Below are positions 38,383 through 48,139 of a stretch of 64,000 nucleotides of DNA, in pieces. Position 1 is the stretch's first letter; the number at the start of each line of letters is the position of its first letter. The translations under genes were made by a program, and so were the position numbers. The DNA comes from Sphingobium sp. 66-54 (GTDB lineage: Bacteria > Pseudomonadota > Alphaproteobacteria > Sphingomonadales > Sphingomonadaceae), in NCBI GenBank assembly GCA_001899715.1, contig MKWI01000018.1, forward strand, positions 1 through 64,000, read 5' to 3'. The notes beneath the pieces are model-generated. The model did not search any database, had not been told where the DNA came from, and saw only the letters and a program-made list of their open reading frames with translations.

Positions 38383-39789
38383 TCAGCTCTCCCAGCCGCC
38401 TCCCAGCGCAAGGAACAGCGCAATCGTCTGGTCCGAGAAATTCGCCTGCGAGACCGCCAGCAACGCTTCCGTCGATGCCAGCGAGCGCTCGGCGTCGAGC
38501 ACGATCTGGAAGCTTTCCGCGCCGGCCTGATAGCGCAGGCGGGCGATCCGGGCGGCTTCCTGGCTCTGCGCGTGCGCGCGGGTTAGCGTCGCGAGGCGCT
38601 CGCGCCCGGCGGCATAGCGCGCCAGCGCGGACTCGCTCTCCTGTAACGCCGTCAGCCACGTGCCGTCGAATGTCGCCAGCGCACCTTGTGAGACGGCCTT
38701 GGCCTGCGCCAGCCGCGCCCGCGCCGCGCTCATATTGGGGAAGCTCCACGAGATGAGCGGTCCCAGACTGAAGCGGAAACCCCGGCTGGAGACGAGATCG
38801 TCCGCCGAGCCCGCCGTCGAGCCGACCGAGCCGCCCAGCGTCACCTTGGGGTAGAGATCGGCCGTGGCCACGCCGACCCGCGCGGTGGCGGCGGCAAGGC
38901 GGCGCTCGGCCGCGCGCACATCCGGCCGGCGCGCGAGGAGTTGCGCACCGTCGCCGACCGGGAGCGCCTCGGCGATCGCCGGCGGTGTCTCGCATTGCGC
39001 GACATCGGCGGGGAAGTCGGCCGGCGGCTTGCCGGTCAGCACGGCGAGACGATAGAGCGCCGCCTTGCGCTCCGCCTCGAAGGTCGGCACGTCGGCGCGC
39101 GTCTGCTCCAGCAGCGCCGCCGCGCGGCTGGTGTCGAGCCCGGTGCCCCGGCCGCCTTCCTCCAGCCGCCGGGTGAGGTCGAACGTCTGCTCCTGCACGC
39201 GCAGGCTCTCGCGCGCGACGGCAAGCTGCCGGCCGGCGCTGCACGCATCGGCATAGGCCCGCGCAGTCTCGGCCACGACGCTGATCCGCGCCAGATCGTA
39301 GGCCGCCTGCGCCGCGCCCAGATCCGCCCGGCTCGCCTCGATCCCGCGCCGGATGCCGCCGAACAGGTCGAGCTGGTAGGAGATGTCCAGCCCGGCATCA
39401 TAGGTCTCGCCCTCCGGCCCCGGCCCCGGCAAGCCCGCCGCCGCACCCGAGGTGCGCCCGTAACCGCCACCGCCGTTCACCGTGGTCGAGGGCAGGCGTT
39501 GCGAACGCGTCTCGCGCAGCAGCGCCCGCGCCTGCTCCAGATTGGCGGCGGCGACGCGCAGATCGGTATTGGCCGCCAGCGCCTCCTGCACCAACCGGTC
39601 GAGCACCGGCGAAGCGAACAGGTGCCACCAGCTTTCCGGCGGCGCCTCAGCCGTGAAGGCCGGATCGTTCGCCCCGACGAACGGTGCTTGTGCGGGCGCC
39701 TGCGGTGTCGGCGAGACATAGTCGGGGCCCGCCGCGCAGCCACCCAGCGCCAGCGCGCCGACGAACGACAGCCATATAGCCCGGCTCAT
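38383..39789 (-). CDS. Outer-membrane efflux lipoprotein (NodT/OprM family)
   Basis: A 468-residue TolC-type channel. A signal peptide with lipobox LGGC (Cys near residue 18) predicts lipid anchoring, as in OprM. Two repeats of long alpha-hairpins form the trimeric tunnel; the first is visible in LRVAAANLEQARALLRETRSQR and the second in LLARRPDVRAAERRLAAATARVG. The start overlaps the stop of the pump gene by 4 bp. It is the third gene of the efflux operon. Confidence 0.93.
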   Translation of the reverse strand: MSRAIWLSFVGALALGGCAAGPDYVSPTPQAPAQAPFVGANDPAFTAEAPPESWWHLFASPVLDRLVQEALAANTDLRVAAANLEQARALLRETRSQRLPSTTVNGGGGYGRTSGAAAGLPGPGPEGETYDAGLDISYQLDLFGGIRRGIEASRADLGAAQAAYDLARISVVAETARAYADACSAGRQLAVARESLRVQEQTFDLTRRLEEGGRGTGLDTSRAAALLEQTRADVPTFEAERKAALYRLAVLTGKPPADFPADVAQCETPPAIAEALPVGDGAQLLARRPDVRAAERRLAAATARVGVATADLYPKVTLGGSVGSTAGSADDLVSSRGFRFSLGPLISWSFPNMSAARARLAQAKAVSQGALATFDGTWLTALQESESALARYAAGRERLATLTRAHAQSQEAARIARLRYQAGAESFQIVLDAERSLASTEALLAVSQANFSDQTIALFLALGGGWES

Positions 39790-42700
39790 GCGGCGCCTCC
39801 CTCGGTTACGGCAGTCCCATCGTCGTGACGACCCCCGCCCCAACGCTGGCGCATCCGTTCGGCCAACCCACGCACCAGCGTGTAGAAAACCGGCGTGAAG
39901 ATGAGGCCAAAGACGGTCACGCCGATCATGCCGGAGAACACTGCCGTGCCGAGCGACTGGCGCATCTCCTGCCCCGGCCCGCTGGCGATGACGAGCGGCA
40001 CCACACCGAAGATGAAGGCGAAGCTGGTCATCAGGATCGGCCGCAAGCGCACCCGCACCGCCGCGACCGCCGCCTTGAACCGGTCCAGCCCTTCGTCCTC
40101 GCCCTGCTTGGCGAACTCGACGATGAGGATCGCGTTCTTGGCCGCCAGCGCGATCAGCACCACAAGGCCGACCTGCGTCAGGATATTGTTCTCCATGCCG
40201 CGCACATTGACGCCGATCATCGCCGCCAGAATGCACATCGGCACGATGAGGATCACGGCCAGCGGCAACGCCAGCGATTCGTAAAGCGCCGCCAGCACGA
40301 GGAACACGAACACCACCGCCAGCACGAAGATCAGCGCCGAGCTGCTGCCCGCCGCCTTCTCCTGGAAGGCGATGCCGGTCCATTCGTAGCCGAAGCCCTG
40401 CGGCAGCGCGCTCGCCGCCGTCTGCTCCATGGTCGCCAACGCCTGACCGGAGGAAATGCCCGGCGCCCCCTGCCCTTGCAACTCCAGCGCCGGGAACAGA
40501 TTGTAGCGGATCACGCGTGCCGGCCCCGTGTCGTTCGCAAGCTGGGCCACGGCCGAGAGCGGCACCATCTCCCCGCTCGACGAGCGCACCTGCAACCGGC
40601 CGACATCGGTCACGTCGTCGCGCGAGCGCGGCTCCGCCTGCGCGGTCACGCGGTAGGTGCGGCCGGCGAGGTTGAAGTCGTTGACGTAGGTCGAGCCGAT
40701 ATAGGTGCCGAGCGTGTCATAGACCTGTCCCGGCTGCACGCCGAGCAACTGCGCCCGGTCGCGGTCGACATCGGCGCGCACGCGCGGCGTGCCGGTGTTG
40801 AAGGTGGTATAGACCTGCGAGACGAAGTCCGATTGCTGCGCCGCCGCGCCCATCATCGCCATGCCGGCGCCTTCCAGCGCGCGATAGCCGGCGCCGGAGC
40901 GGTCCTGCACCATCATCACGAAGCCGCTGCCGTTACCGAGGCCGCGCACCGTGGGCGGCGAGACCATGAAGATATTGGCCTCGTCCGTTACCCCCGCCAA
41001 CTGGCCGCTCATCTTCTTGGCCAGCTCGAACGCGCTCAACTCCCGCCCGCGCTCCGACCAGTCGGTGAGGCGCATGAAGATGGTCGCCGCGTTGGATGAG
41101 GTCGCCTGCGTCGTGCCGTCGAGGCCGGCGAGGTAGATCGCCGCCTGCACGCCCTCCTGCTTGATCGCGGTATCATAGACCTTGTTCAGCACGGCATTGG
41201 TGCGGTCAAGCGAGGCACCCGGCGGCATCTGGACGACGCCAATCAGGATGCCCTGATCCTGCTCGGGGATGAAGCCGGTCTTGGTCGCGGTCAAGCGCCA
41301 GCCGGTCAGCGCCAGCAGCCCGGCATAGATGACCAGCATGATGAGCCCCATGCGGATCGTCCGCGCGGTCAGCCGGCCATAATTCTCGGAGAGCCAGTCG
41401 AACCCCTGGTTGAACTTGTCGGCACCCACGCGCAGCGGCCGCAGCCAGCGCGGCCCCTCGTCGACATGGCCGGGCTCGTGCGGCTTGAGCAGCAGCGCGG
41501 CCAGCGCGGGCGAGAGGGTGAGCGAGACGATCAGCGAGAACACCGCCGCCGCTGCGATCACCACCGCAAACTGCCGGTAGAAGATACCGGGGATACCCGC
41601 GACCAGCGCAGTCGGTACGAACACCGAGATCAGCACCAGCGAGATGGCGACGAGCGCGCCGGAGACTTCCTTCATCGTGCGGTGCGCCGCCTCGCGCGGC
41701 TTCATGCCCTTGCGGACATGGTTCTCCACCGCCTCGACCACCACGATCGCATCGTCGACCACGATGCCCACGGCCAGCACCAGCGCGAACAGCGAGAGCG
41801 AGTTGATCGAGAAGCCGAGCGCAAGCTGCACCGCGAAGGTGCCGACCAGCGTCACCGGAATGGCGATGATCGGAATGATCGCGGCACGCCATGTCTGGAG
41901 GAAAACCAGCACCACCAGCACGACCAGCGCCACTGCTTCGAACAGCGAATGCTCCACGGCGTTCACCGATGCGGCGACGAACTCGGTCGGGTTGTACGGC
42001 GTGGCGTAGCTCATGCCCTTGGGCATGTCCTTGCCCAGCGCCTTCATTTCCTTGAGTACCAACTCCGCGGCGTCGAGCGCATTGGCACCGGGCTGCTCGA
42101 TCACCGCCAGTGCCACGCCGCGCTGGCCGTTATAATAAGCGCGGATGCCGTAATCCTGGCTACCCAGCTCGATCCGCGCCACGTCGCGCAGCCGCGTGAT
42201 CGACTGCGCGGCCGGATCGGACTTGAGCACCACATCGCCGAACTGGTCTGGGGTCGCCAGCCGGCCCTGCACGTCCAGCGGCACCTCGAAGGCGGGGTTG
42301 CGCGTGCCCGAGGGCGCCTGCCCCAGCGCACCGCCGGCGACCTGCACGTTCTGCGCCCGCAGCGCCGCGACGATCTCGCTCGCGGTGATGTTGCGCGCCG
42401 CCGCCCGGTCGGGGTCGATCCATACGCGCATGGAATAGTTGCCGCCGCCGAACACATTGACGCCGCCCACGCCCTTCAGGCGCAGCAGCCGGTCGCGCAC
42501 CACGGTCTGGGCATAGTTGCCGACATAATCGACATCGAGGCCAGCGCCCTTGTCCGCCGTCAGCGTCACGATCATCAGGAAGCCGGTGGCCTGCTTGTTG
42601 ACCGTCACGCCCACCTGCCGCACCTGCTCGGGCAGGCGCGGCTCGGCCAGCGCCACGCGGTTCTGCACCAGCACCTGCGCGGAATCGAGGTTGGTGCCCG

Positions 42701-42989
42701 GCTCGAAGGTGACGGTGATCTGCGCCTGCCCCTGCGTCGAGCTGCTCTGGATATAGAGCATGTTCTCGACGCCGTTGATCTCCTGCTCCAGTGGCGCGGC
42801 GACCGTCTCCGCGATCGTCTCGGCCGAGGCGCCGGGATAGGGCGCCGAGATCACGATCGTCGGCGGCGCAATCTCGGGATATTGCGAGAGCGGCAGCAGC
42901 GGGAAGCAGAAGGCCCCGATCAGCGTGATGAAGATGGCGATGACGGCCGCGAATATCGGCCGCTCGATGAAATAGCCGGAGATGTTCAT
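39786..42989 (-). CDS. RND efflux pump, inner-membrane subunit (HAE-1)
   Basis: A 1067-residue hydrophobe/amphiphile exporter like AcrB or MexB. It begins ISGYFIERPIFAAVIAIFITLIGAFC and has the 12-helix plan with two large periplasmic loops. The proton-relay motif GIVVDDAIVVVEAVENH in TM4 and a Lys/Arg in TM10 (VVLIALAAKNAILIVEFAK) are present. The pump extrudes drugs, dyes and bile-salt-like compounds. The start at 42989 is chosen by homology. It overlaps the channel gene and follows the adaptor by 10 bp. Confidence 0.96.
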   Translation of the reverse strand: MNISGYFIERPIFAAVIAIFITLIGAFCFPLLPLSQYPEIAPPTIVISAPYPGASAETIAETVAAPLEQEINGVENMLYIQSSSTQGQAQITVTFEPGTNLDSAQVLVQNRVALAEPRLPEQVRQVGVTVNKQATGFLMIVTLTADKGAGLDVDYVGNYAQTVVRDRLLRLKGVGGVNVFGGGNYSMRVWIDPDRAAARNITASEIVAALRAQNVQVAGGALGQAPSGTRNPAFEVPLDVQGRLATPDQFGDVVLKSDPAAQSITRLRDVARIELGSQDYGIRAYYNGQRGVALAVIEQPGANALDAAELVLKEMKALGKDMPKGMSYATPYNPTEFVAASVNAVEHSLFEAVALVVLVVLVFLQTWRAAIIPIIAIPVTLVGTFAVQLALGFSINSLSLFALVLAVGIVVDDAIVVVEAVENHVRKGMKPREAAHRTMKEVSGALVAISLVLISVFVPTALVAGIPGIFYRQFAVVIAAAAVFSLIVSLTLSPALAALLLKPHEPGHVDEGPRWLRPLRVGADKFNQGFDWLSENYGRLTARTIRMGLIMLVIYAGLLALTGWRLTATKTGFIPEQDQGILIGVVQMPPGASLDRTNAVLNKVYDTAIKQEGVQAAIYLAGLDGTTQATSSNAATIFMRLTDWSERGRELSAFELAKKMSGQLAGVTDEANIFMVSPPTVRGLGNGSGFVMMVQDRSGAGYRALEGAGMAMMGAAAQQSDFVSQVYTTFNTGTPRVRADVDRDRAQLLGVQPGQVYDTLGTYIGSTYVNDFNLAGRTYRVTAQAEPRSRDDVTDVGRLQVRSSSGEMVPLSAVAQLANDTGPARVIRYNLFPALELQGQGAPGISSGQALATMEQTAASALPQGFGYEWTGIAFQEKAAGSSSALIFVLAVVFVFLVLAALYESLALPLAVILIVPMCILAAMIGVNVRGMENNILTQVGLVVLIALAAKNAILIVEFAKQGEDEGLDRFKAAVAAVRVRLRPILMTSFAFIFGVVPLVIASGPGQEMRQSLGTAVFSGMIGVTVFGLIFTPVFYTLVRGLAERMRQRWGGGRHDDGTAVTEGGAA

Positions 42990-42999
42990 GGCGCGTTCC

Positions 43000-44169
43000 T
43001 CAGCGCCCGTCCGCGGGCTGGGCGACGGCCGATGGCGGCGGTGCGGCGGCGGCCGATCCATCCTCCGCCTTGCCCGGCTCAATCTTGCCGGCCTGCGGCG
43101 TCACCTTCTGCCCCGGCCGCGCGCGCTGAATACCGCCGATGACGACCCGGTCATTGCGCGTCACACCGCTGCGGATCACCCGCAGCCCGTCCATCAACGG
43201 CCCGACCTCGACCGGCCGCGCTTCGACCGTGCCATCCTTGCCGACGACATAGACGATGCGCCGCGAGGCATCGGCAATGATCGCCGTGTCCGGGACCAGC
43301 AGCGCTGGATAGGCTTTGGACGCTTCCAGCCGCAGATTGCCGAACATACCGGGCTTCAGGAACCCGTCGCCATTGGCGATGATCGCGCGCGCCCGGATGG
43401 TGCCCGAGCCGGCGTCGATGGCATTGTCGACAAAGTCGAGCTTGCCGGCATGCTTATACTCGCCCTCATCGGCCAGCCGCACCCGCACCGGCGTGCCCTG
43501 CCCGCCGGCGCCGCTGCGCTGATATTTGAGCAGCAGCGCCTCGGAGCCCTGGAAGGTAAAATAGAGCGGATCGGTGGAGACGATGGTGGTGAGCACCGTC
43601 TGGTCCGCCGTCACCGAATTGCCCGGATCGACCCGGCGGTAGGAGATGCGGCCGGAGATCGGCGCGGTCACGCGGGTGAAGCCGACATCGAGCGCGCGAG
43701 CCTGCAACGCCGCCTGCGCCGCCGCGACCTGCGCCGCACCGGAGCGCAGCGTCGCCTGTCGGGCCTCCAGTTCCTCCTGGCTCGCCGCGCGTGCTGCCGC
43801 CAGCGTCTGGGTGCGCGCCAGTTCGGTCTTGGCGTTGGCATAGGCCGCCTGGGCCTGCGCAAGCTGCGCGCGGGCCTGCGCCTGCGCGGCCTGCGCCGGG
43901 CGCGCATCCACGGTGAACAGTAACTGGCCCTTGGTCACATATTGACCGTCGCGGAAATGGACGGCGCTCAGATAGCCGGTCGCGCGCGGGCGCACCTCGA
44001 CGCTCTGCACTGCCTCGAAGCGGCCGACATATTCGTCCCAGTCGACGACATTGCGCGTGACGGGGGCAGCCACGGTAACGGGCGGCGGCGGCGGTGCGGC
44101 GGTCTCCGCGCCGCCCGAGCAGCCGGCCAGCACGAGGGTCGCAGCGCCAATCGCGATAAGCTTTTTCAT
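43000..44169 (-). CDS. RND efflux periplasmic adaptor (membrane fusion protein)
   Basis: A 389-residue HlyD/AcrA-type adaptor linking pump and channel. The signal peptide ends in lipobox VLAGC. In order: a lipoyl half (VVDWDEYVGRFEAVQSVEVRPRA), an alanine-rich helical hairpin (about 85-150), the second lipoyl half (VTAPISGRISYRRVDPGNSVTA) and the beta-barrel/MP domains. ATGs at 44169 and 44175 are both possible; the in-frame TTG at 44193 is unlikely. It is the first gene of the operon, controlled from the TetR intergenic region. Confidence 0.94.
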   Translation of the reverse strand: MKKLIAIGAATLVLAGCSGGAETAAPPPPPVTVAAPVTRNVVDWDEYVGRFEAVQSVEVRPRATGYLSAVHFRDGQYVTKGQLLFTVDARPAQAAQAQARAQLAQAQAAYANAKTELARTQTLAAARAASQEELEARQATLRSGAAQVAAAQAALQARALDVGFTRVTAPISGRISYRRVDPGNSVTADQTVLTTIVSTDPLYFTFQGSEALLLKYQRSGAGGQGTPVRVRLADEGEYKHAGKLDFVDNAIDAGSGTIRARAIIANGDGFLKPGMFGNLRLEASKAYPALLVPDTAIIADASRRIVYVVGKDGTVEARPVEVGPLMDGLRVIRSGVTRNDRVVIGGIQRARPGQKVTPQAGKIEPGKAEDGSAAAAPPPSAVAQPADGR

Positions 44170-44243
44170 GATCATCGAGAAATCCGAGTCCAAACCGACG
44201 CGCCAACGCCCAGGCCTCTCCCGGACTCGCCTCTGGCGGGCGG

Positions 44244-44321
44244 GTCAACAGGCGATGACTCGCTAGTCTTGTGCCCGGCGGCTGTCAACAGGCGTGGACA
44301 TAAAAAGTCAACAAACGTTGA
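44244..44321. promoter_or_regulatory. Three operator-like repeats between tetR and the efflux operon
   Basis: GTCAACAGGCGATGA (44244-44258), GTCAACAGGCGTGGA (44284-44298) and GTCAACAAACGTTGA (44307-44321) share GTCAACAnnCGnnGA. The last contains the palindrome TCAAC-N4-GTTGA. Their place between the divergent regulator and efflux genes makes them the best candidates for TetR binding and autoregulation. Confidence 0.65.
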
Positions 44322-44351
44322 ATTGCGCGCGAGTGCTGCTAGATTGCGCTT

Positions 44352-44960
44352 ATGGCAACCTCGTCCGCCCCTCCCGCCCGTGCCCCGCGCGAGCGCAATG
44401 CCGCAGCGACCCGGCAGGCCATTCTCGATGTGGCGCGCCGGCAGTTCGCGCGCGAAAGCTACGAGAATGTCGGCCTGCGCGAGATGGGCCGCGAGGCCGG
44501 CGTCGATCCGGCGCTGATCTGCCGCTATTTCGGCAGCAAGGAAGCGCTGTTCCGCGAGGTGCTGCATGCCGACCATGACGAGAGCCTGCTCGATGGCGTG
44601 GACGCGGCAGGCCTCCCCGCGCGGCTCGCCGCCCTGATTATCGACAAAGGCAAGGATGAAGAGGATCTCGAACAGCAGGCCGCCAAGATGGAGCGGCTGT
44701 TCGTCATCCTGCGCTCGGCCTCATCCCCCAATGCCAGCGCAATCGCGAGCGCGGCGATCAACGAGGATTTCATTGCGCCAATCGTCACCCGGCTGGACGG
44801 CGAGGAAACGCGGATGCGCGCGAGCCTGGCGCTCTCCGTCATGATCGGCAGCATCGTCGTGCGCAACATGATGAGCGTCTCCTCGCTGTGCGAGGTGGAC
44901 CAGGGCCGCGTGCGCGCCCGTCTCACTGCCATTCTCGAAAAGGCGCTGGAAGAGGGCTGA
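44352..44960 (+). CDS. TetR-family repressor of the efflux operon
   Basis: A 202-residue regulator. The N-terminal HTH reads AILDVARRQFARESYENVGLREMGREAGVDPALICRYFGSKEALF (about 20-65). The C-terminal ligand domain is helical and includes a Met-rich stretch (MIGSIVVRNMMSV). It probably represses the divergent RND operon and itself until a pump substrate binds, like AcrR. No ribosome site precedes the ATG, so translation may be leaderless. Confidence 0.92.
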   Translation: MATSSAPPARAPRERNAAATRQAILDVARRQFARESYENVGLREMGREAGVDPALICRYFGSKEALFREVLHADHDESLLDGVDAAGLPARLAALIIDKGKDEEDLEQQAAKMERLFVILRSASSPNASAIASAAINEDFIAPIVTRLDGEETRMRASLALSVMIGSIVVRNMMSVSSLCEVDQGRVRARLTAILEKALEEG

Positions 44961-45188
44961 GGCAAGCCATCCCGCCGCATCGCGAGAGCCCCCGACAGCC
45001 ACGGCCCCGACCGACCCGATCCCCCGATCGCGCCGCATGCCCGCCGCTTCGGCGCCGACTCCCGGCGGCGGCACTGCTCGCACGCGCCCTACGCCGCTTT
45101 ACTTGACCCGCCCTCGCGGCCTAAGCCTGTCCCAGCGCGGCAGGACGCCGCCGAAACCACGACGACGCCATGAGAGAGGGGATCATCC

Positions 45189-45704
45189 ATGAAACGCGCC
45201 ATTTCGCTTTCGATCGTTGCCGCCGCCATGCTGCTCGGCGGCACCATGGCCCATGCGCAGGCGCTGAATGCGCCCGTCACCGCCGCCGCCGACCCGGAAT
45301 CGCTGTTCACCAGCCCGGACCCCAAGCTCCACGCCAACAAGCAGGTGGCGCTCAAGATCGTCAAGGAGCTGCTTGAGGCCAACCATTGGGACCGCGCGCC
45401 GCTGTATCTCACCAAGGAATATATCCAGCACAATCCGCTCGCCGCCTCCGGGCTGGACGCGGTGATGCACTATTTCATCAACGTGGCGAAGCGCACGCCC
45501 TCGCCGATCCCGGAGAAGATGCAGACCAAGGTCGTCGCCGTGCAGGCGGAGGGCGACTATGTCACCGTCAGCTTCGTGCGCGAGATGAAGGACCCCAAGG
45601 ACGCGTCCAGGACCTACACCACCACCTGGTTCGACATGTGGCGCTTCAAGGACGGCAAGGCCGATGAGCATTGGGACCCGGCCACGCTGCCACCGGCGCA
45701 ATAA
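45189..45704 (+). CDS. Secreted NTF2-like (SnoaL-type) protein
   Basis: A 171-residue protein with a signal peptide ending MAHAQ. The mature part is a SnoaL-like cone fold: LKIVKELLEANHWDRAPLYLTKEYIQHNP and DYVTVSFVREMKDPKDA with the family ending FDMWRFKDGKADEHWD. Related soluble proteins often lack catalysis and bind small ligands; some are cyclases or isomerases. The start has a GAGAGGGG site. It is followed 107 bp later by the SGNH hydrolase on the same strand. Confidence 0.85.
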   Translation: MKRAISLSIVAAAMLLGGTMAHAQALNAPVTAAADPESLFTSPDPKLHANKQVALKIVKELLEANHWDRAPLYLTKEYIQHNPLAASGLDAVMHYFINVAKRTPSPIPEKMQTKVVAVQAEGDYVTVSFVREMKDPKDASRTYTTTWFDMWRFKDGKADEHWDPATLPPAQ

Positions 45705-45811
45705 GCTATTATTGAGGGGAGAGTGCGGGCACAGGCTCGCTCTCCCCGCTTGCCGTGCGGACGGTTTCGGGAGAAAACCGCGCCAGCGCAATCAGAGGGG
45801 GAGAGACTGCG

Positions 45812-47053
45812 ATGAAGGGACCGGGGATTCTGCTCGCCGCGGCTGGGCTGGCGCTCGCGGCAACGCCGGCACAGGCGGAATGGATCGCGAGCTGGACCGC
45901 TGCGCCGGTGACGCCGTCCGCCGCCATGGGGCCGATACCCGCGACACCATCCTACGCCAACCGCACCATCCGCCAGACGCTGCGCCTCTCGGCCGGCGGC
46001 AAGGCGCTGCGGGTGCGCCTCAGCAATGCCTATGGGCCGGGACCGCTCCGGATCGGCGCCGCGCGAATCGCCCTGCTCGACGCGGCCGGCAAGGAAGTGC
46101 CCGGCACCAGCCGCGCGGTGCTGTTCGCCGGTGCAACGGGCGCGCTCGCCGCCAAGGGGGCGCCGCTGGTCAGCGACGTGATCGACCTCGCCGTGCCTGC
46201 GCTCGCCCGCGTGTCGCTCAGCCTCTACCTGCCGGACGAGACCGGCCCCTGCACCTGCCACACCACCGGGCTGGACACGACCGACATCTCCGCGCCGGGC
46301 AACTTCACCGCCGCGCCGTTCACGCCTGAAACCACCACCCAGATGCGCGCCTTCATCGCCAGCATCGACGTGGATGCACCGGACGACGCGGCGACCGTGG
46401 CGATCCTGGGCGATTCCATCTCGGACGGCGTGGGCTCCACTCCGGGCGCCAATCGCCGCTGGCCGGACCTGCTGGCCGAGCGGCTCGTCGCCCGACGCGG
46501 CCCGGCATGGGGCGTCGCCAATCAGGGTATCAGCGGCAACCGCATCCTCAACGACGGCTTTGGCACAAACGCCCTCGCCCGCTTCGACCGCGACATTCTT
46601 GCGCTCCCCGGCATCAAGGCAGTGATCGTTTTCGAGGGCGTCAACGATCTCGGCATCGGCTTCGGCGCCATGGCGCAGGGGCAGGCCGCCGCGATGCGCA
46701 CCGCGCTACCGGGCGGGGCGATCACCGCCGCCGACCTGATCGCCGGCTATCGTCAGATCATCGCCCGCGCCCACGCCAAGGGCGTCAGGATATTCGGCGC
46801 CACCATCGCCCCGTATAAAGGCGCGACCTATTGGTCAGAGGCCGGCGAGGCGGCGCGGCAGGAGGTCAACCGCTTCATCCGCACGAGCGGCGCGTTCGAC
46901 GCCGTGCTGGATTTCGACAAGGTGCTCGCCGATCCAGCCGACCCCGCCGCAATGCGGACCGACTACCATATGGGCGATCACCTCCACGGCACCGACGCCG
47001 GCTACAAGGCGCTGGCGGACTCGATCGACCTCGGCTTGTTCAAGGACGACTGA
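45812..47053 (+). CDS. Secreted SGNH/GDSL-type hydrolase
   Basis: A 413-residue esterase-like enzyme with a signal peptide ending PAQAE. The SGNH blocks are: block I GDSISDG (Ser near residue 200), block II with Gly in NQGISGNR, block III FEGVNDLG (Asn), and block V DYHMGDHLHGTDAGY (Asp and His). An N-terminal beta-sandwich (about 30-185) precedes the catalytic domain, the layout of secreted carbohydrate esterases and lysophospholipases of this group. The substrate could be acetylated plant sugar or lipid. Confidence 0.93.
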   Translation: MKGPGILLAAAGLALAATPAQAEWIASWTAAPVTPSAAMGPIPATPSYANRTIRQTLRLSAGGKALRVRLSNAYGPGPLRIGAARIALLDAAGKEVPGTSRAVLFAGATGALAAKGAPLVSDVIDLAVPALARVSLSLYLPDETGPCTCHTTGLDTTDISAPGNFTAAPFTPETTTQMRAFIASIDVDAPDDAATVAILGDSISDGVGSTPGANRRWPDLLAERLVARRGPAWGVANQGISGNRILNDGFGTNALARFDRDILALPGIKAVIVFEGVNDLGIGFGAMAQGQAAAMRTALPGGAITAADLIAGYRQIIARAHAKGVRIFGATIAPYKGATYWSEAGEAARQEVNRFIRTSGAFDAVLDFDKVLADPADPAAMRTDYHMGDHLHGTDAGYKALADSIDLGLFKDD

Positions 47054-47257
47054 GGAGGCGCAAAGTCCCGGCTCCCTCAAAGCAAAGCCTCTACCCTTCC
47101 GAGATGGATCGGCGGGCTACCAGCCGAGCGGCATGGCCAGCGGCTTATCAACGGACAGACCATTCCTCGCCATTCACTCTGATTGTCGAACGGCTACATT
47201 TTTTCGACACGTCGGGCGAAAGGATCATTGCTTCGGCCACCTGCCTGCGGTGGTTGC

Positions 47258-47347
47258 TTAGTTGCTCTCCCGGCCGGGATAGAGTGCCAATACGAGCGCG
47301 GTCCCAATGCAGATCAGGAAGCCGGGAATCGCCAGCCACTCAGCCAT
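47258..47347 (-). CDS. Small single-span membrane protein (29 residues)
   Basis: This is a tiny ORF, found by reading. It encodes MAEWLAIPGFLIC, then IGTALVLALYP and a polar end GRESN. About 17 hydrophobic residues make one transmembrane helix, and the charges predict a periplasmic or cytoplasmic tail of five residues. A GGAG site is 8 bp before the ATG. No family is recognised. Small hydrophobic ORFs arise by chance, so this is a candidate only. Confidence 0.4.
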   Translation of the reverse strand: MAEWLAIPGFLICIGTALVLALYPGRESN

Positions 47348-47642
47348 GTCAGGCTCCAAGGCAGCCGCGTACAGATCAATGGCGACACCACAAGCAGGCG
47401 AGAGACCCCGCAGCCATGTTTGCAAAGGAGATCATCGCCAACTCAGAGCTTGTCGCCCCGTCTGGCCACACATAATCCGCTCCAACGGCGAACTTCACGC
47501 CCCTTCCCGATGGGGGCAACGCTGAGGGCTCGATCCCTCTCGGGAAGGCCATCAGCCGGGCGAACCTCGCATCGCCCCGCCACCCGCACAGGGCATCGCC
47601 TCGCTGCCCGCAACCGAGCGCGGGATGCCTCTCGCTCTGGCG

Positions 47643-47909
47643 TCAGCGCGCCTTCTTGACCCGGCCGAGCGGAACCGCTGCGAAGCCGGCGGCCGCCAGA
47701 TCCACCAGCGCCGCCAGCATCAGCCGGCTTTCGTCGCTATCCAGCATGTCGTTGGCGGGGTCGGCCGCATGTCGCTCGCTCGGGAACGCAGACGAACGGC
47801 CCTGCCCGATCGCGGTTCCCCCGCGCGAAAAAGCTGGCCGATCCGTACCGCCGCGCAGGGCTACGCGGCCCGTATCCCCTCGCTGGTGCCGATCACAAAC
47901 CATCGTCAT
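47643..47909 (-). CDS. Hypothetical small protein (88 residues)
   Basis: It begins MTMVCDRHQRGDTG after a strong GGGGAGGA ribosome site. The C-terminal half, SRLMLAALVDLAAAGFAAVPLG, is hydrophobic enough for one membrane helix, followed by a basic end (RVKKAR). The N-terminal half is low complexity. No family is recognised. Support comes from the ribosome site and the helix only. Confidence 0.35.
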   Translation of the reverse strand: MTMVCDRHQRGDTGRVALRGGTDRPAFSRGGTAIGQGRSSAFPSERHAADPANDMLDSDESRLMLAALVDLAAAGFAAVPLGRVKKAR

Positions 47910-48139
47910 GTCGTCCTCCCCGCACACGCGACCGAACTGTGACCCTAGGCGGCCTTGCCATGCCGCGCTTGTCTGGGCGTGCAGCGAGCCGGATCCGCAG
48001 TGCGGATCAACCGCATCCGGCCGCGAAAACCGGGCCCCCTTCGCCGGCGCCGCTGGACAGCCTCCGGGCCGCCCGGTATCTTCCGCTGAAAACGACCGCG
48101 CGAAAGAACGGCCCGCATGAGCCGAGGGGGGATCGGACA

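Larger units (their letters stand above)
47054..48139. other. Gene-poor kilobase
   Basis: No long coding sequence is convincing here on either strand. The open frames on the plus strand have Arg/Pro/Ser-rich translations typical of GC-rich noncoding DNA. Only two small minus-strand ORFs with good ribosome sites stand out (at 47258 and 47643) and are listed separately. The last part supplies the promoter and GGGGGGA ribosome site of the AraC gene. Confidence 0.6.

Noticed and set aside
47183..47659. 158-codon plus-strand frame in the gene-poor kilobase.
   Set aside because: Arg/Ser/Pro-rich low-complexity translation, no ribosome site and no domain.
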